A stretch of DNA of 62,622 nucleotides from CAKZYD01 sp039814715 (lineage in GTDB: Bacteria > Pseudomonadota > Alphaproteobacteria > Sphingomonadales > CAKZYD01), in the NCBI GenBank assembly GCA_039814715.1, contig JBCCAR010000021.1, positions 1 through 62,622 of the forward strand, read 5' to 3'. A model generated the notes under the pieces. That model did no database searches and was not told the DNA's origin. It saw only the letters and a list, made by a program, of their open reading frames with translations. The position numbers were made by a program, and so were the translations under genes. Positions 33,786-41,689 of the stretch are shown here, one piece after another; position 1 is the stretch's first letter, and every line of letters begins with the position of its first letter.

Positions 33786-34247
33786 ATGCCCCATACGCTG
33801 GATGACATCGACAAATCCATTCTGCGCGCGCTGCAGGACGATGCAGCTGGCACAGTTGCCGAGGTCGCGGCAAGAGCAGGCGTATCGCAAACGCCTTGCT
33901 GGAAGCGCATTAAAAAGCTGGAGGAGCGCGGCTTTATCAAAAAGCGCGTCGCCCTGCTCGATGCAGAGCAGCTGGGCCTCGCACTGGTCGGCTTTATCCG
34001 CATCCGCACCAACGCCCATAACCAGGAGTGGCTGGACCGCTTTTCAAAAGGCGTAAAGCTCATCCCTGAAGTCTTAGAATGCCACCGCATGACGGGCGAT
34101 GTAGACTATCTTGTCAAGGTGGCGCTGCGCGATATGGCCGATTATGACCGGGTCTATAAAAAGCTGATTTCCCTCGCGGACATGGCCGATGTGAGCGCCA
34201 GCTTCTCCATGGAGCGGCTGAAAGAAACATCCGCTCTCCCAATCTAA
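33786..34247 (+). CDS. Lrp/AsnC family transcriptional regulator
   Basis: A 153-residue regulator. The N-terminal winged helix (LDDIDKSILRALQDD then VAEVAARAGVSQTPCWKRIKKLEERG) covers residues 4-50, and a C-terminal AsnC/RAM domain covers 65-145 with ECHRMTGDVDYLVKV, the effector-binding turn. Such proteins sense amino acids or other small acids. A GTG two codons earlier (33780) is an alternative start. Located just after the hydroxyacyl-CoA dehydrogenase gene, it is one of two local candidates for the shared operator protein, though the operator shape argues more for a MarR- or TetR-type dimer. Confidence 0.92.
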   Translation: MPHTLDDIDKSILRALQDDAAGTVAEVAARAGVSQTPCWKRIKKLEERGFIKKRVALLDAEQLGLALVGFIRIRTNAHNQEWLDRFSKGVKLIPEVLECHRMTGDVDYLVKVALRDMADYDRVYKKLISLADMADVSASFSMERLKETSALPI

Positions 34248-34258
34248 GCCGAGCGCAA

Positions 34259-34873
34259 CTATCGCTGGGCAATGATGAAAATCGCTTGGCTCTTTTCTGG
34301 CTGCCAATCTTCGACAATCTTAAAGCCTGCGTCCGTCATCGCCTGGCGCAGGGTGTCAGATGTGAATATCTGAATGAGCGGCAACAGGCGAAGCGCTTTG
34401 CCGATAGGAGCAACAAAGCGAAACCAGGCCATTGTGTCGCCCATGCACCCTGTAGAGGTCACAAACACGCCGCCTGGGCTGAGTAAGCCATGCGCTTTTG
34501 AAATGGCGCTGCGCCAATCTTCCAGCAAGTGCAGATGGCTAAGCGCTAGAATGGCGTCGTAAGACCCGCTGGGGGCTTCAAACCCAGCTGTATCCATCTG
34601 TTCAAATGTGATGGAAACCCCAGCATCATGGGCCTGTTGCCGCGCGATCTCCAGCATCTTGGGCGAGACATCGGTCGCATGAACGCTTTTTACAAACGGC
34701 GCATGGGCAATCGCTGTACCGCCTGTGCCGCAACCAAGTTCAAGTAGACGCGTATCGCACGTTAAATGCTCCCGCGTCATTGCAAGCTTGCGCTGATAGG
34801 CATCCTCATCGCCGATGGGCCGCTTAAAATATCCAGGCGCCATCCGGTCCCAGAACTTTGCTTCATATGTCAT
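34259..34873 (-). CDS. Class I SAM-dependent methyltransferase
   Basis: A 204-residue protein with the SAM motif I LELGCGTGGTA near residue 46, the acidic strand end VHATDVSPKMLEIA near 66, and a post-motif ILALSHLHLLED near 106. A hydrophobic stretch FRFVAPIGKALRLLPLIQIF near 155 suggests contact with a membrane or lipophilic substrate. The ATG at 34873 is chosen because GGGGGG lies nine bases upstream. Its 3' end nearly meets that of the Lrp gene. Substrate unknown. Confidence 0.82.
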   Translation of the reverse strand: MTYEAKFWDRMAPGYFKRPIGDEDAYQRKLAMTREHLTCDTRLLELGCGTGGTAIAHAPFVKSVHATDVSPKMLEIARQQAHDAGVSITFEQMDTAGFEAPSGSYDAILALSHLHLLEDWRSAISKAHGLLSPGGVFVTSTGCMGDTMAWFRFVAPIGKALRLLPLIQIFTSDTLRQAMTDAGFKIVEDWQPEKSQAIFIIAQR

Positions 34874-34912
34874 GCTGATATCCCCCCGGCGCCTCTCTCG
34901 CCGCACGAGGCC

Positions 34913-35737
34913 CTAAATTTTTTGGACTTCCAAATAGAGCATAGCGTGGTCTGAATAGCGCTCTACCCAAGCCGCCTTCTCAGCCTCGCTTGTTTCATCA
35001 TTCCAGCCAGTAACCTGGACATCTTTGCCGCCAAAGTCCTTAAACGACAGATGGTCCATGGCAACCACATGGTCTAGATCGCTCTCACCATAGCGCTCAC
35101 TCCAATAGGTGCTGGGATGGGTCTTCGTCAGGAGACGCATATTGCGCCGCCTGGCGCTGGCGGCCAGCTCAGCAATTTCGCGCTCGCCTGTGATATCCTT
35201 ATCAGAGCCAAGATAGTCCATCCCCATGGTGTTGAGGTCGCCCAGGAAGATATAATTTGGCTGGTCACCATCCATGGCCTTGGCCAAAGGTTTGCGGAAA
35301 TCAAAAGCCTTATCGGTCATGAAATCGCGAATGCCAAAGCCGCGCGGGTCTCGCATGGATTTTAGGTGTAAGAACAGCAAAGGATAGGCAACCTCATCCA
35401 CGACGGGCGTGACCAAAATGCCTGGGCGCAGGGCAATCTGGCTTGCCTTAAACTCGTTTTTCTGTGTGATGAAGGCGGGCAGGGTTTTGCGCACGCCTAT
35501 GAGAATTTCCTGGGCTTGATCCCCTTCTGAAATGAAGAAGAAATGATCTGGCATCGCCGCCATGAGGGGTCCAGCGACAATGCTGCTGCGGACCTCGATA
35601 ATACCGACGATATCGGCATCCATCTGCGCGATTTTGTCGACAATGGGCGCGATCGGCTTTTTTGGCTTGGTTTGCGATTTAGACTTGGCACCAAAGTGCT
35701 CCACGTTCCACACCATCATCGAAAAGGCTTTGGCCAT
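34913..35737 (-). CDS. Endonuclease/exonuclease/phosphatase (EEP) family protein
   Basis: A 274-residue EEP-fold hydrolase. The metal and phosphate motifs are in order: WNVEHFG near residue 10, IVGIIEVR near 44, FLHLKS near 122, FLGDLNTM near 168, SDLDHVVA near 218 and YSDHAMLYLEV at the end. All expected catalytic residues (Asn, Glu, Asp-Asn pair, Asp-His) are present. There is no signal peptide, so it acts in the cytoplasm. The substrate could be DNA or a small phosphoester. It sits upstream of the methyltransferase on the same strand, 39 bp away. Confidence 0.82.
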   Translation of the reverse strand: MAKAFSMMVWNVEHFGAKSKSQTKPKKPIAPIVDKIAQMDADIVGIIEVRSSIVAGPLMAAMPDHFFFISEGDQAQEILIGVRKTLPAFITQKNEFKASQIALRPGILVTPVVDEVAYPLLFLHLKSMRDPRGFGIRDFMTDKAFDFRKPLAKAMDGDQPNYIFLGDLNTMGMDYLGSDKDITGEREIAELAASARRRNMRLLTKTHPSTYWSERYGESDLDHVVAMDHLSFKDFGGKDVQVTGWNDETSEAEKAAWVERYSDHAMLYLEVQKI

Positions 35738-35796
35738 TTCGGCTCCCCTCTATCACATTGCCCATTGGAGGAGTGTAGCACAGCTGTGTGACGGCT

Positions 35797-36393
35797 CTAA
35801 AGGCTGCCGCGATTAAGCAAAGCGACCTCAGCCAGCCGCGTGATGTGATCGATATACGCTGCCTGAGACCAGCCGCAGTCATGCGTCAGGCGCCGCCAGG
35901 TTTCGATCGACAAGAGCGCCCATAGCAGGTCCGTACCCTGCTTCACCGTCACCGCAGAGCTGAGTTGATCGTCTTGATCAAGCGCGCTCACGGCGGCTTG
36001 GCAGCCATGGCGCACAGCCTGCATACGGTCATCCCAAGCCGCCGCTGCGGCCTCGTCCGTCTCACGCATAGCAAGGAAGGCTTTGGCCAGGCCCCATATC
36101 TCCGGCATGAAATGACCCCAGGCATCAATAAAACTGCGCAAGCGTTGGGCACCGCTAGTGGCAGCGCGGCTATCGGCCAAGCGCGCATCCACCTCCTTCA
36201 CTTGGTCTAAGTGCCGGGCCGCAGCGATCATCAAATCCGCCCGGCTGGGGTAATGCAGATAGACGGCTTGGCGGCTGATCCCGGCAGCTTTAGCAATGTC
36301 GCTCATGCGCGTCTTCGCCGCCGGCCCCTGCTGAAGCAGGTTGAGCGCTGCGTTTAGAATTTTTGTTTGAGTATGCAGATTTTCGCTTGACAT
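35797..36393 (-). CDS. TetR family transcriptional regulator
   Basis: A 198-residue regulator. The N-terminal helix-turn-helix (RMSDIAKAAGISRQAVYLHYPSRADLMIAA) covers about residues 29-58 and the rest is a helical ligand-binding domain. The ATG at 36393 lies inside the palindrome TTGACATAGTGTCAA, which is repeated twice more in the divergent intergenic region, so the protein very probably represses itself and the adjacent flavoprotein gene. A GTG five codons upstream is a less likely start. Confidence 0.9.
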   Translation of the reverse strand: MSSENLHTQTKILNAALNLLQQGPAAKTRMSDIAKAAGISRQAVYLHYPSRADLMIAAARHLDQVKEVDARLADSRAATSGAQRLRSFIDAWGHFMPEIWGLAKAFLAMRETDEAAAAAWDDRMQAVRHGCQAAVSALDQDDQLSSAVTVKQGTDLLWALLSIETWRRLTHDCGWSQAAYIDHITRLAEVALLNRGSL

Positions 36394-36443
36394 AGTGTCA
36401 ACATACACCTACTTGACACGCTGTCAACTTTACATAGTGTCAA
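36387..36443. promoter_or_regulatory. Triple TetR-type operator
   Basis: Three copies of TTGACA-N3-TGTCAA occur: 36387-36401 (perfect), 36413-36427 (perfect) and 36429-36443 (one mismatch, TTTACA). Centres are spaced 26 and 16 bp. They fill the gap between the TetR gene and the divergent flavoprotein gene. Confidence 0.85.
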
Positions 36444-36461
36444 GCAACAAGGAGATATGAC

Positions 36462-37046
36462 ATGACAAAGAAAATTTTCATCTGGGTCGCCCATCCAAAA
36501 GCGCAGTCGCTGTGCGGCGCGCTGGCTGACGCCTATGAAGCCAGCGCGTGGAACGCAGGCGCGGAAGTAAAGCGCATGGACTTGGCGCAGATGCGCTTTG
36601 ATCCGCACTTTGCAGGCTACGGAAAGGAAGCCCCAGCGCTTGAGCCGGATTTAGCAGCGTGGCAGGAGGCTGTTGCCTGGGCAGATCATTTGTTCATTGT
36701 GCACCCCTATTGGTGGGGCGGCATGCCGACGACGGCCAAGGCGGTTCTAGACCGCGCGCTGCTGCCCGGCTTTGCCTATAAATACCATGCCCGCGGCGTG
36801 AAATGGGACAAGCTGCTGACCGGCAAAACGGCGGATGCGATCATCACGTCCGACACGCCGCCGATCATCGATACGCTGCTCTATTTGCGGCCGGGCCGGC
36901 GCGTGCTGCGCAATCAAGTGCTTGATTTTTGCGGCATTAAAGCGCGCAAGATATTGCAATTCGGGTCGGTTAAGCTCGCCGATTCTGCCAAACGCAGCCG
37001 CTGGCTCGAACGCGCGGGGCAGCTGGGCGCGCAGGCAGCCGCCTAG
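36462..37046 (+). CDS. NAD(P)H-dependent flavoprotein oxidoreductase (flavodoxin fold, quinone-reductase type)
   Basis: A 194-residue flavodoxin-like protein of the NQO1/KefF/MdaB group. The N-terminal strand and FMN/FAD loop read IFIWVAHPKAQSLCGAL, and the central motif HPYWWGGMPTTAKAVLDRALLPG near residues 86-108 is the family hallmark. It would reduce quinones or electrophiles by two electrons. GGAG precedes the ATG. Control by the divergent TetR protein and its three operators suggests induction by a toxic or electrophilic ligand. Confidence 0.88.
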   Translation: MTKKIFIWVAHPKAQSLCGALADAYEASAWNAGAEVKRMDLAQMRFDPHFAGYGKEAPALEPDLAAWQEAVAWADHLFIVHPYWWGGMPTTAKAVLDRALLPGFAYKYHARGVKWDKLLTGKTADAIITSDTPPIIDTLLYLRPGRRVLRNQVLDFCGIKARKILQFGSVKLADSAKRSRWLERAGQLGAQAAA

Positions 37047-37107
37047 ACCTAGCGCCCTGCCTTCAGTGTATCAAACCTATCAATATCAACCAGGTTTTAG
37101 GCGCGTT

Positions 37108-37152
37108 CCAGGCAAGGTGTGCATTGACAAACATGCACTCGCCTTGCCTTGG
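37108..37152. terminator. Long hairpin after the flavoprotein gene
   Basis: CCAGGCAAGG...TGCAT on the left pairs with ATGCA...CCTTGCCTTGG on the right, with small bulges and a short loop around TGACAAAC. It lies about 62 bases after the stop codon and before the thioesterase gene. There is no T-run. It could also be an operator or an RNA-processing site. Confidence 0.45.
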
Positions 37153-37240
37153 ATAGGCGCCCACAGCGTGACGAACCCAAGCACTTGATTGCCCGCGCGA
37201 ATACGCTAAAGCAGAACTTGATAGCGAAAAGGAGTGCATC

Positions 37241-37663
37241 ATGACCACCTTCCAAACCGAAGTGCCGGTGCGCTTTGGCCACTGCGACCCTGCCGGGATT
37301 GTGTTCTACCCGCGGTATTTTGACATGATCAATGCGGTGGTGGAGGATTGGTTTGAAGATGGCATTGGCACGTCCTTCCCCGGGCTCATGTATCACCAAG
37401 GCCTTACGACCCCAACCGTTCACTTCAATGTGGATTTCTCAGCCGAAAGCCGCTTTGGCGACCGGCTCACATTCCGTCTCAATGTGAAAAAAATCGGCAA
37501 GACGTCTGTGGAAACCTATATCGAAGCGTCCGCACAGGGCACTGTGCGCATGAAGGTTGAGCAAGTGCTGGTGTTCATCGACATCAAAAGCCGCAAGCCC
37601 ACGCAAATTCCTGAAGACCTGGTCAAGCGCATAGAACGCTATAAGCTCGAGGCTAAAGACTAG
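37241..37663 (+). CDS. 4-hydroxybenzoyl-CoA thioesterase-family (hotdog) acyl-CoA thioesterase
   Basis: A 140-residue single-hotdog protein. The motif GHCDPAGIVFYPRYFDMI near residues 13-30 contains the catalytic Asp and the substrate-helix pattern of the 4HBT group. It would hydrolyse an aryl- or acyl-CoA. AGGAG precedes the ATG. Its TAG stop shares four bases with the stop of the convergent sugar dehydrogenase gene. Location near the CoA-ligase block suggests a role in releasing or recycling CoA intermediates. Confidence 0.88.
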   Translation: MTTFQTEVPVRFGHCDPAGIVFYPRYFDMINAVVEDWFEDGIGTSFPGLMYHQGLTTPTVHFNVDFSAESRFGDRLTFRLNVKKIGKTSVETYIEASAQGTVRMKVEQVLVFIDIKSRKPTQIPEDLVKRIERYKLEAKD

Positions 37664-38832
37664 CGGCTTGCTGTGGCGGTGGGCTTGATGCGCAGCACCG
37701 CGCCGTCTCCATCTGTCCAGTTTTCGGTGAGCACATACAGCGCGCCTTGCGGGCCTTCGACGACAGAGCGGATGCGCATGTCTTCTTTATCGAGCAAGCT
37801 GATTTGCGGCGCGCTGGGCGACATTGGATCGGCCACACGAACATCTTGGGAGGCGAGACCAGCGGCTATCAAGCGGCCTTTAAGCTGCGGGAACGCAGAT
37901 GACGTCACATAGTCTAGATTACCCGGCGCGATGGATGGCCGCCAATAGTAAAGCGGTTGGCGCGTGCCCTCCAGTGCGGTGTAGGGCGTGATCTGCGCGC
38001 CAGAATAATCCACGCAATAGCAAGCGATAGGCCAACCGTAGTTGCTGCCCGGCGTAATCACATTCACTTCATCCCCGCCCTTTGGCCCATGTTCGCTCAC
38101 ATAAACGGTGCCATCCGGCGCGATGGTGATGCCTTGGGGGTTGCGGTGCCCAAAGCTCCAAATTTCTGGCAGCGCGCCAGCCTTGCCTTCAAAGGGGTTC
38201 CCGGGCGCAGCCTTACCGTCTGCCGTAAGGCGCAGCACTTTACCAAAATGCGTATCAAGCGTTTGCGCCTGTTCCCGGTAAGAATAGCCATCCCCGCTGG
38301 TCAACAGCAGCGTGCCATCGCTTTGGAACACGAAGCGGCCGCCGTAGTGCGCTGTGGTGCTGCGCCAGGCATTTGCCGTGAACAACACGTCCACATCTTC
38401 AAGCGCAGCCCCATTCGCCGAAGGCGCGTACCGGGCGCGGGCGAGGCGGAGTGTGTTCTTACCGCTCTCTGGGTGCGCGTAGGTGAAATAGAGGAGCGCA
38501 TTGTCTGCAAAACCAGGGTGGGGGCGCACGTGCAATAAGCCGCCCTGGCCAGCAGCTTTCACCTTCGGCACACCCCCGACAGGCGCGTTCAGCAAGACAT
38601 CCCCGCGGATCACACGCAGTGTACCTTCACGCTCAGCAACAACCATATCCCCGCCTGGCAAAAACGCGATAGACCAAGGCACGCCGAGCCCAGTTGCAAG
38701 CGCTTCAATGGGCTGGGCTGACACGCTAGCGGGCGCCGCATCGGCAAAACCGGGTGCTTGCGCCATAGCAGCGGGGCTGGCCGCAGCAATCACAGCCAGC
38801 ATGAGCGCAGAGGCCATCGAGGTGCGAGACAT
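37660..38832 (-). CDS. PQQ-dependent aldose sugar dehydrogenase family (sGDH/Asd/YliI type)
   Basis: A 390-residue exported six-blade propeller. A Sec signal peptide ends near AMAQA (about residue 25). The family motifs are GLGVPWSIAFLPGGDMVVAE near 47, QGGLLHVRPHPGF near 96, and IWSFGHRNPQGI followed by EHGPKGGDEVNVI and SNYGWP near 228-270. Such enzymes oxidise sugars or aldehydes with PQQ in the periplasm. The ATG at 38832 has AGGA eight bases upstream; homology does not extend further up. With the PQQ alcohol dehydrogenase at 21866 this implies the cell makes or scavenges PQQ, though no pqq biosynthesis gene is in view. Confidence 0.88.
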   Translation of the reverse strand: MSRTSMASALMLAVIAAASPAAMAQAPGFADAAPASVSAQPIEALATGLGVPWSIAFLPGGDMVVAEREGTLRVIRGDVLLNAPVGGVPKVKAAGQGGLLHVRPHPGFADNALLYFTYAHPESGKNTLRLARARYAPSANGAALEDVDVLFTANAWRSTTAHYGGRFVFQSDGTLLLTSGDGYSYREQAQTLDTHFGKVLRLTADGKAAPGNPFEGKAGALPEIWSFGHRNPQGITIAPDGTVYVSEHGPKGGDEVNVITPGSNYGWPIACYCVDYSGAQITPYTALEGTRQPLYYWRPSIAPGNLDYVTSSAFPQLKGRLIAAGLASQDVRVADPMSPSAPQISLLDKEDMRIRSVVEGPQGALYVLTENWTDGDGAVLRIKPTATASR

Positions 38833-38908
38833 GGCAAGTCCTTTTGTTCTTTGAGTGATCGCGCGTAACAGATATAGCACTGCCAAGCGCGGCGTGTAGG
38901 GGGACAAT

Positions 38909-39340
38909 ATGATACGAACGATTTTTGCGTGGCTGGCCGCGTCCATCGTTGGCTACATTTTATTCGCCATCACGTCTCAAACGGTCGTGCTGAACGGGCT
39001 CGTTCACATTGGTGCACCGATGCCTTTCAGCGCCCGCTTGCAGAGCACATTTCATGCTGTCTTGAACATGCCAGCGCTAGGCTTGGTGCTGGCCGCAGCC
39101 TTTGCAATCGCTTTTGCGGTGGCCAGGGGACTCAAATCAATCGTCAAACCCTTCGCTTCCGTTGCCTATCCATTGGCAGGCGGCGCAGCGGTGTCGGCAG
39201 CCTTAGAGCTCATGTGGCTGCAATATGAGATATACCCCGTACTTGGGGCGCAAAAACCCATGGGATATGGGCTTGCTGTACTCAGCGGCGTCGCCGCGGG
39301 CGTGGTTTTTGCTGCGCTATTACCGAAAAAAACGCTTTAG
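38909..39340 (+). CDS. Small integral membrane protein, unknown function
   Basis: A 143-residue protein with four hydrophobic segments (about residues 5-25, 50-72, 85-98 and 118-138). I recognise no family. It is divergent from the sugar dehydrogenase gene across 76 bp, and its TAG stop overlaps the TonB receptor stop by four bases. GGGGG lies about eight bases before the ATG. Confidence 0.75.
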   Translation: MIRTIFAWLAASIVGYILFAITSQTVVLNGLVHIGAPMPFSARLQSTFHAVLNMPALGLVLAAAFAIAFAVARGLKSIVKPFASVAYPLAGGAAVSAALELMWLQYEIYPVLGAQKPMGYGLAVLSGVAAGVVFAALLPKKTL

Positions 39341-41538
39341 AAATCCATCTGCCAAGCGACGGAGAGCTTAAAATTCCGGCCGGGTTGGCTCACGCCAGCG
39401 TTCACAACTTCATAATCGGCATCGGTGATGTTATCGACGCCGGCGTCGACACGGATACCCTTTAAGGGACCATCTTGTGGCTGCCAGACAGTGTAGATAT
39501 CAGCCAACTGGTACCCATCACGCGCCTGCGCGGCTTCATTCACGTCATCAAAACGGCTTGCGATGGTAACACGTGTCCCAAGGCGCACATCGCCTTGCAG
39601 GACCTTGAGACCAATATCTGCAAAGAAGATATCTGGCGACAAGATGCCGACAAACTCCCCCGTGTCTCGATTGGTGCCATTAATAGTAGCGAAATTGGCG
39701 CGGACGTAGAAGACGTCGCTGTCATAGTTCAGCTCTGCTTCAAAGCCGGTGAGACGCGCGTTGGTGACGTTTACATTGCGGCTAAAGTTGCCAAAGACGG
39801 CGCCAGAGCCACAAGGCGGGAACGGCGCGCCAAAACAGCCCCCCGGAATATTGACCTCAAGATCGATCAGGTTGTCGACGTTTGACCAGTAATAAGAGCC
39901 TTTGATCCGCAAGCTGTCGTTGCTCAACACCAAATCAGCTAAGTCGAGGCCTGCGCCCACTTCCCATGTCGTGGATTCTTCTGGCTGCAAATCCGCGTTT
40001 TCAACAAAGAAATTTGTCACGAACTGGGGAGGCCCACCGGGAAAGAGCGGCGGCGCGCTGAAGTTTGGAATTTGGAAGTGAATACCGTCTGCATAGATTT
40101 CATTAAAGGACGGCGCACGAAACGCTTCAGACCAATTGGCGAAAATCAGCACGGCCTCAACTGGTTTGTAAGACAGCCCGACTTTGGGCGAAAAGGCGCC
40201 ATCAGATGCATCAGGCTGGCCCGTTGCTGAACTATCAAAGTGATCATAGCGCAGCGCAGGGATGAGGGAGAAAGCGCCGATAGGTGTCTGCTGGTTATAT
40301 TCGGCTTGCATGAATGCGCCATAAAAGGTGGTTTGCGCGTCGGGCACCCCGCCGCGGCTTCCGTCCGGGCTGGTGTTGTCGCTGCCGGTTTGTTTATCCT
40401 CATAGATCTCCCCGCCGTAGGTGAGCGTTAAATCACCGGTGCCGAGATCAAAGCGGCTGCGGTTTGTGGCCATAAACCCGGACGTACGCACCGCCCGGTC
40501 AATCACACGCGTGGTCCCAATCTCTGATTCAACGACGGTATTGCGGCTGTGATAAATCGTCAAATCCGCGTCAATCCAGGGGCTATCAGGATTATAGGCG
40601 ACCTGCGCTTGATAGGTGTTGCTATCAATATCACGGTCCACCAAGCGGTTGTCTGGCGCGCCGATATTGTTGCCTTGCGGGTTGTTTGGGTCTTCGCCTT
40701 GGCCGCCGAAGCGTTGCCAACTGAAGGACAGCGTCAGATCATCCGATGGACGCGCGGTGAGCTTCAACAGCGATTGGAGAGAGCTGTCATCGGCTGGCAA
40801 GTCTAGGCCATTGCCGAGCGCGATATCGCCAGATGTGCGGTAAGTCAGAGAGCCCACAACATCAAACACATTATCATCGCTGCGCCAGGCAAACATGCCA
40901 TTGGCGCGTGTTTCATTGTGGACGCTTTGGTAGCCCGTGCTTGCGCGCAGGGCCAGTGTCTCATCCTCTTCGAGAATATCATCAGCCGTGATGGTGCGAA
41001 CAGCGATGACCCCGCCTAGCGCGCCGGACCCATACAGGGCAGAGGCTGGCCCGCGAATCACTTCGACAGACTTTAAAAGATCAGGGTCCACAAAGAAGCG
41101 GCCATCATGACCCGATAGAAAGCTCTGGCGCGCACCATCAAATAATACGAGCACGCCCTCGCCTGAAATGCCGCGCACGCTTGGGACCTGGCCGCTGCGG
41201 CGCGGGCCGCCATCAAAGCGCGCCCCGGGGACTGCAGCGAATAAGTCAGCGATGTTCGAGAGGTTAAAATCAAGGATCACATCGCGGGGCACGACCGTGA
41301 CTTCGCCAGGGTAATCAAAGCTGTCTTTGTCTGATTTTGTGGCAAAAATCGTGATGAGCTCTGCGTCTTCCGCCATCGCAGCACTATCCATGTCGTCTTG
41401 CGCATTAGCATGCCCAGCCAGACCCACTGCAAGAGCGGTGACGCTTAAGCCTGCAATATAGCGACTGCGGCGCAGCGGTTGCACTGCGCAGCTGGCGGCA
41501 GAAATCAGGCGAGATGGACGAGGAGAAAGACCGAACAC
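39337..41538 (-). CDS. TonB-dependent receptor, haem/haemoglobin-receptor type
   Basis: A 733-residue outer-membrane receptor. The signal peptide ends near GHANAQ, the TonB box is ELITIFATKS, and the plug domain carries VEVIRGPASALYGSGALGG. The C-terminus ends in QMDF, the terminal Phe of barrels. The plug pattern VLVLFDGARQSFLSGHDGRFFVDPDLL belongs to the haem/haemoglobin receptor (HmuR) group. I choose the GTG at 41538 because TGAGG lies six bases upstream; a TTG four codons earlier is weaker. A Fur-like palindrome lies at 41612-41630, between this gene and a divergent DUF6607 lipoprotein. Confidence 0.9.
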   Translation of the reverse strand: MFGLSPRPSRLISAASCAVQPLRRSRYIAGLSVTALAVGLAGHANAQDDMDSAAMAEDAELITIFATKSDKDSFDYPGEVTVVPRDVILDFNLSNIADLFAAVPGARFDGGPRRSGQVPSVRGISGEGVLVLFDGARQSFLSGHDGRFFVDPDLLKSVEVIRGPASALYGSGALGGVIAVRTITADDILEEDETLALRASTGYQSVHNETRANGMFAWRSDDNVFDVVGSLTYRTSGDIALGNGLDLPADDSSLQSLLKLTARPSDDLTLSFSWQRFGGQGEDPNNPQGNNIGAPDNRLVDRDIDSNTYQAQVAYNPDSPWIDADLTIYHSRNTVVESEIGTTRVIDRAVRTSGFMATNRSRFDLGTGDLTLTYGGEIYEDKQTGSDNTSPDGSRGGVPDAQTTFYGAFMQAEYNQQTPIGAFSLIPALRYDHFDSSATGQPDASDGAFSPKVGLSYKPVEAVLIFANWSEAFRAPSFNEIYADGIHFQIPNFSAPPLFPGGPPQFVTNFFVENADLQPEESTTWEVGAGLDLADLVLSNDSLRIKGSYYWSNVDNLIDLEVNIPGGCFGAPFPPCGSGAVFGNFSRNVNVTNARLTGFEAELNYDSDVFYVRANFATINGTNRDTGEFVGILSPDIFFADIGLKVLQGDVRLGTRVTIASRFDDVNEAAQARDGYQLADIYTVWQPQDGPLKGIRVDAGVDNITDADYEVVNAGVSQPGRNFKLSVAWQMDF

Positions 41539-41611
41539 AATACACCTCAAAACCGTTGTTGAGAATCGTTAGCAGTTGCAGTAGCTGGAGACGGCTGGTA
41601 ATGCAACGACT

Positions 41612-41630
41612 AATACGAATTATTCGCATT
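41612..41630. promoter_or_regulatory. Fur-box-like palindrome
   Basis: AATACGAATTATTCGCATT is a 19-bp palindrome with one mismatched pair, centred on 41621. It lies between the divergent TonB receptor and DUF6607 genes, the expected place for iron control by Fur. A weaker half-match (GAGAATCGTTAGCA) is near 41560-41574, closer to the receptor start. Confidence 0.75.
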
Positions 41631-41689
41631 AACAAAAGGGATTTTCTGTTATGCTCTTGTGGGCGGCAAAGAGAGATGGAGTGACTCGC

